A DNA stretch of 22,343 nt, taken from positions 98,674 to 121,016 of the forward strand of contig QZLH01000057.1 of the NCBI GenBank assembly GCA_003833135.1. The letters run 5' to 3'. The DNA is from Oehlia diaphana. Its lineage: Eukaryota > Glomeromycota > Glomeromycetes > Glomerales > Glomeraceae. This document shows positions 18,742 through 22,343 of the stretch, in pieces; within the stretch, counting starts at the first letter, position 1; every line of letters begins with the position of its first letter. Below the pieces are notes generated by a model. The model was not told the origin of the DNA. It worked only from the letters and a program-made list of their open reading frames with translations, and did not search any database. The position numbers were made by a program, and so were the translations under genes.

Positions 18742-18894
18742 TAGGGATGTAATCGGTTCAAAATGAGTCGATTCGAGTCACCGATCCTAAATTTAAATGA
18801 TTCTGGATCTCCCGGGTTTAAAATCAATTTCACCATAAAAAAACCGTTCTGAGCCGAAACCGAATTCAAACCGAGTGAATCGTCCCCATCCCTA
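18742..18894. mobile_element. hAT-like non-autonomous element, 153 bp
   Basis: The ends are TAGGGATG and CATCCCTA (with one more matching C/G outside each), typical of hAT/Ac-type termini. Inside, 'cggttcaaaatgagtcgatt' and 'ccgaattcaaaccgagtgaa' are loosely inverted. I find no matching 8-bp target duplication, so this is an old insertion or only looks like one. No coding capacity. Confidence 0.55.
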
Positions 18895-18899
18895 GTAGT

Positions 18900-19905
18900 T
18901 ATGATATAGGTGAACTTTGAACTTTAAAATTTTAAAATTTGGTATTAATTAAAATTCTTTAAAAATTGATATGAATAAGTAACGTTAAAAATAACATACG
19001 TCAATTTTTTGAAAATTTCGTGTACGTTTATTATATTAATGTTTTAACGCGTGTGACCTTAAACGACAATGTAATTATTAACTACGCAATTATTAACTAC
19101 TAAATTACATGAATATGATATCATAAACATTTCAAACCTATAATTTCGAAAGTTTATTCACAATATATTAACCGTATTCTATTGTTGATCATCTTAATCT
19201 TGTAATAAAAAGTACAAATGATGCAGACAATAAAATAAAATTCTAAATATGTTAATAAATGTTGTCTCTTTAAAAATTCTTAAATTTCATTATTATTTAA
19301 GGGATCGTAATACAATTGTGACATGTCTATTAATAACATGTATTATTATTTCAAAATATTCACAAGGAAATTTTTAAAATCTTTTGCCCCTTTAATCATT
19401 GCAAGATTTTTTTTAGTAAAACAAAAGAAATTCAAAAAAGTGTGAGAACATTATGTTTATTTAATGTTATATGTAAATTTAAATATAAATAAGCTCAAAA
19501 AAAAAAAATCTGTTTTTTTCTATCAATTTTTTCTTTTTCTTTTTTTTTTCTTTTAATTTCAGTGACAAGGTTTTCTGCCTAAGCACTTATACTTATACAT
19601 ATAATTCATTAATAATCAATGAAAAATATTGATATGGATATTTATAAATTAATTCATATTATAAACTTTTAATTTTAAATATTATTTTAAAAATTTGAAA
19701 TAATTTTATCTCAGATGGAGAGATATTTTATATAAAAATAAACCATCATATAAACATATGGTTATAATAATAATTTTAAAAAAAATATTTTTATTGAAAA
19801 TTGGATTAAATTTGATAATGACCAAGCAAGAATCTTAAATAATGAGCATAGTTCAAAAATAATTCAACGTAAATATATGTTAACATCATATTTAAACAGA
19901 TTTTG
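18900..19905. other. AT-rich spacer
   Basis: No supported gene. A pyrimidine tract at about 19516-19557 and an A-run at about 19497-19508 are the only marked features. Confidence 0.5.
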
Positions 19906-19909
19906 TCGA

Positions 19910-20160
19910 AGTAACACCGGCCAAACTTAAAAAGAAATATAGGTCAAACAATATTTGGCTCATGCCAAACAAATTTTCCAAGAAAAAGTCAATAATACAT
20001 CAGCTCAACAAGGGTTCGACCCTGCCAAACTAGATTTTGTTTGAAAAAAGCCAAAATAATATTGGTCAAACATGAAAAAGTATTGGCAAAACAAGATTTG
20101 GCTCATGAAAAGTCAAAAAAAATATGGTCAAACAAATTTTGGCAAGAACAAATTAAAGCA
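19910..20160. repeat. Degenerate repeats of GGTCAAACA / TTTTGGC motifs
   Basis: 'aggtcaaacaatatttggct', 'ttggtcaaacat', 'tatggtcaaacaaattttgg' and two copies of 'atttggctcatg' recur over 250 bp, with inverted 'ggccaaact' and 'gccaaacaaatttt' forms. It looks like an old element built of short, alternately oriented repeats. Confidence 0.5.
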
Positions 20161-20329
20161 TCGGAAAAACAATATACAGTATACAGTATAACGTAAAATT
20201 ATATAAATTCGATCGTAAAATTATATAAAGAATATATAAAATTCGATCTGAAATTTATAACATATATATAAAAATGGCAGAGATTTAAAGGTTAAAATAA
20301 TTTTATTTATAAACATTATTATTGTATGA

Positions 20330-20440
20330 CCGGTAGAAGCAGATAGAATGCGTGAGGAGATGGAGGAAGAATTAGCTGCGTTTAGCTACTTGTTTTTTAT
20401 TAGTGAGAAAGATGCTGAGACGTTAAGCAAGGTCCTTTAA
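20330..20440 (+). CDS. Terminal exon-like fragment
   Basis: The frame reads PVEADRMREEMEEELAAFSY, continues through LFFISEKDAETLSKVL and ends TAA at 20438-20440. An internal ATG is at 20348. The acidic, GC-richer composition is unlike the surrounding DNA. It may be the last exon of a lost gene or a 30-residue ORF. No family is recognised. Confidence 0.35.
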   Translation, partial: PVEADRMREEMEEELAAFSYLFFISEKDAETLSKVL

Positions 20441-21261
20441 AGAATAATAATACAAATAAAATATTAAAAAATGATTTTAATAATATTTATAGACATTATT
20501 ATTATATATATGTAAAATTAGATATTTTTTCAAATTTAATTAATAATGAATATATAAGATAACAAAGATAAAAATTATAATAAATACAACATTAGTTGTC
20601 CGAAGCGGAGTGGAGGACATTTACGTCTAAGCGATCTGCATATATAGTAGAACTTACACTTCAACCATGCAACGCACATTTAGGGTACGGATTATGTAGT
20701 CAATTTAGGAAAAGACTAATTTATGTTTCGTAGATAATTTATACTATTTTTTAATTGATTGAGCTCAGCCAATATATTAAATAATTGAATTTAAATTTAG
20801 TAAAATACATTATTATTAGATTAAATGTTGCGTTAGTTAATTTATCTAAGAAATAAAAATTAAATAAAAAAATAAAATAAATAAATAAATTTATTGTATA
20901 TTGTTTCATTGTTTTCACTGTTGATTGTTGAAGAAACTTTTCTATTAATAAGGCCTAAACCCACAAACATAAATGATCAAGCATCATATATGCATCGTGA
21001 TACTGGTGTGAAAATGAAACACCTGCAACGTAGCATGCATTAAGCTTATGATTGGGAAAGAAACCAAATTTAATTAATAATGATGAGGTTTTAATTCATG
21101 ATGTGAACTAAACAGTAATATAACTAACCTGTATATATAAGATAAAAATAATGATTGAAATAATTGAGTATCTGATTATATTAAATGTTCTACATATACT
21201 ATAATAATTTATTCGCATGATACAACATTAATAAAAGGCAATTAATATTAAAATGTATTAA
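20441..21261. other. AT-rich spacer with a small GC-richer patch
   Basis: 20600-20640 ('gtccgaagcggagtggagga') stands out in composition and can form a GTCC/GGAC stem, but no RNA family or ORF fits it. The remainder has no supported feature. Confidence 0.4.
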
Positions 21262-21631
21262 GGATTTCGTCGAATGGACATTTCGCCGAATGGGATTTCG
21301 CCGAATGAACATTTCGCCGAAGGAATATTTCACCGAATCCTTTTCTCGAATCTTCCATTTCGTCGAGGGAAATTTCGCCGAAAATGTTGGTAACTTATTT
21401 TCTTAATCATTAACAATTTGATAAATAATGGTCAGTATTTATTTTCACTTGTTTCGGAAAATTAAATTTGTTAAATAAACTAATTTTTCTTTGATTAAAA
21501 AAAAAAATAGACAAACGCGCAATATAATGTATAAATAACTCGTTTGTCTTCAAGAAGAAAAGGAAAATTAATAATTCCATGTCTTTAGCGAAATGTCCCT
21601 TCACCGAAATGGACTTTAACGAAAAGTCCGG
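21262..21631. mobile_element. Element bounded by ATTTCGCCGAAT-type repeats
   Basis: The left side has seven copies of an 'atttcgccgaatggac'-like unit starting at about 21264, 21280, 21295, 21311, 21327, 21357 and 21372, the first four about 16 bp apart. The right side (about 21589-21631) has three copies in inverted orientation (gcgaaatgtccc, ccgaaatggac, acgaaaagtcc). The middle is ordinary AT-rich DNA without coding capacity. Inverted arrays at both ends suggest a non-autonomous inverted-repeat transposon, class unknown. Confidence 0.65.
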
Positions 21632-21944
21632 ATATGATTATTTTATGAAAAGTTATATATATTAAATTGCCAAGGTCGCAAAAGCAGATCTTATTTTATT
21701 TCAAATTTTAGAATATTATGTATATTCAAACTATAGTTTATATAAATAATAGATTAATTTTTCGTATTTTATTTGTATCCATTCGTTTATAAAATTATTT
21801 ATCATATTAAAGGTTAAATTTGTTCATATAACTGATCATACTAGAAATACTTTATCGTAATAATGAGGCTAAAAATTATTTATCATTTGTAACATGCAAT
21901 TGCACCTATAAATTAATTTTCATGAAGTAATTTTGGGATAAAAA
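21632..21944. other. AT-rich spacer
   Basis: No supported feature. Confidence 0.5.
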
Positions 21945-22097
21945 TAGGCCATTGTTATTTATACCCCCAATTTTGTTATTCATACCCTACTATGGCCAGA
22001 ATTAAGGAATTTGGCCAAGCGATATCACGTGTTAGTGCATAATGTTGGCCAGAAGGGGTACAAATAACAAAAATGGGGTACGAATAACTATCGCCTA
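21945..22097. mobile_element. 153-bp inverted-repeat MITE with TA flanks
   Basis: The left terminus 'taggccattgttatttatac' and the reverse complement of the right terminus 'taggcgatagttattcgtac' align for about 50 bp, down to inner TGGCCA motifs. Each arm holds two tandem versions of 'gttatt(t/c)(a/g)taccc'. The outer TA on each side (aaaaTAgg, cctaTAaa-like context) fits a Tc1/mariner-type target. Only about 50 bp lie between the arms, including TATCACGTGTTAG. Confidence 0.75.
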
Positions 22098-22239
22098 AAA
22101 ATAATATAAATCGATCAATCAAACATAAAGAATTAATAGGACGAGAAAACTTCGAGCAAATCAAAAAAACAATTTCAAATACACGCAATAATATTGGATC
22201 TTAATTCGTTTTGAGTATGTGATTACGTTATACTTGCCG

Positions 22240-22343
22240 CCCATATAAATGGGATTGGGAGAATCCCATATCCCATCCCACCCATATCCCATCCCATATC
22301 CCATTTATCCCATCCCATTTGTCATAATCCCATTCCAATCCCA
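22240..22343. repeat. CCCAT(AT)CCCATC repeat, running off the window
   Basis: Begins 'cccatataaatgggattggg', so the first copy is inverted relative to those that follow, then 'cccatatcccatcccatatc'-type units continue to the last base. The element is incomplete here, so its right end is unknown. Confidence 0.8.

Noticed and set aside
20012..20024. GGTTCGACCCT, resembling a tRNA B box
   Set aside because: No T-stem pairing, acceptor stem, anticodon arm or A box at the right distance.
21410..21604. 64-codon minus ORF
   Set aside because: Runs through the AT-rich middle and terminal repeats of a transposon-like element.
21976..22188. 70-codon minus ORF
   Set aside because: Overlaps the 153-bp inverted-repeat element; its frame is explained by the repeat arm.

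Overview
The window is very AT-rich eukaryotic DNA with many homopolymer runs, short introns of the GTAAGT/GTATGA...(C/T)AG type, and decayed gene and transposon pieces. The mix of small inverted-repeat elements (a pogo/Tigger-like 'tacagtcggacctctatgta' terminus, an 'atttcgccgaat' repeat, a 'cccatatcccatccca' repeat) resembles an arbuscular mycorrhizal fungus such as Rhizophagus. That assignment is inference from sequence style, not from a search. I see no rRNA, tRNA, CRISPR array or clearly intact long gene.

Region 1 (about 115-10490) is dominated by one large inverted duplication. The left arm (about 115-2353) and right arm (about 8040-10490) are reverse complements of each other, separated by about 5.7 kb. 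Both carry the same unrecognised multi-exon gene in decayed form. The right copy (7677-10032, + strand) is the fuller one: a start codon, at least six exon-like blocks, recognisable splice sites and a terminal stop. The left copy (2353 down to 471, - strand) lacks the 5' end but keeps 3' coding segments that the right copy has lost. Neither copy reads through without frameshifts.

Region 2 (2354-7676, the loop between the arms) holds small relics. They include a fragment with the Argonaute PIWI signature GADVTHP (4397-4586), a possible first exon with a mitochondrial-presequence look and a consensus 5' splice site (4804-4894), a 42-codon ORF (2891-3019), a minus-strand fragment (2403-2538), and two minisatellites.

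Region 3 (10150-12560) has two copies of a CACGTG-containing promoter-like cassette, a 185-bp hairpin element, exon-like fragments, a less AT-rich block with competing small ORFs on both strands, and a clean 287-bp pogo/Tigger-type MITE.

Region 4 (12560-22343) is mostly AT-rich spacer. It has a pseudogene-like patch at 16099-16494 and 17309-17404 that brackets a roughly 200-bp-period tandem repeat, a hAT-like terminus pair, a terminal exon fragment (20330-20440), an 'atttcgccgaat' repeat element, a 153-bp TA-flanked inverted-repeat element, and a pyrimidine-rich repeat that runs off the window end.

The genes do not form a working pathway. The window reads as a transposon-rich, gene-poor stretch recording a duplication-inversion followed by independent decay of the two copies.
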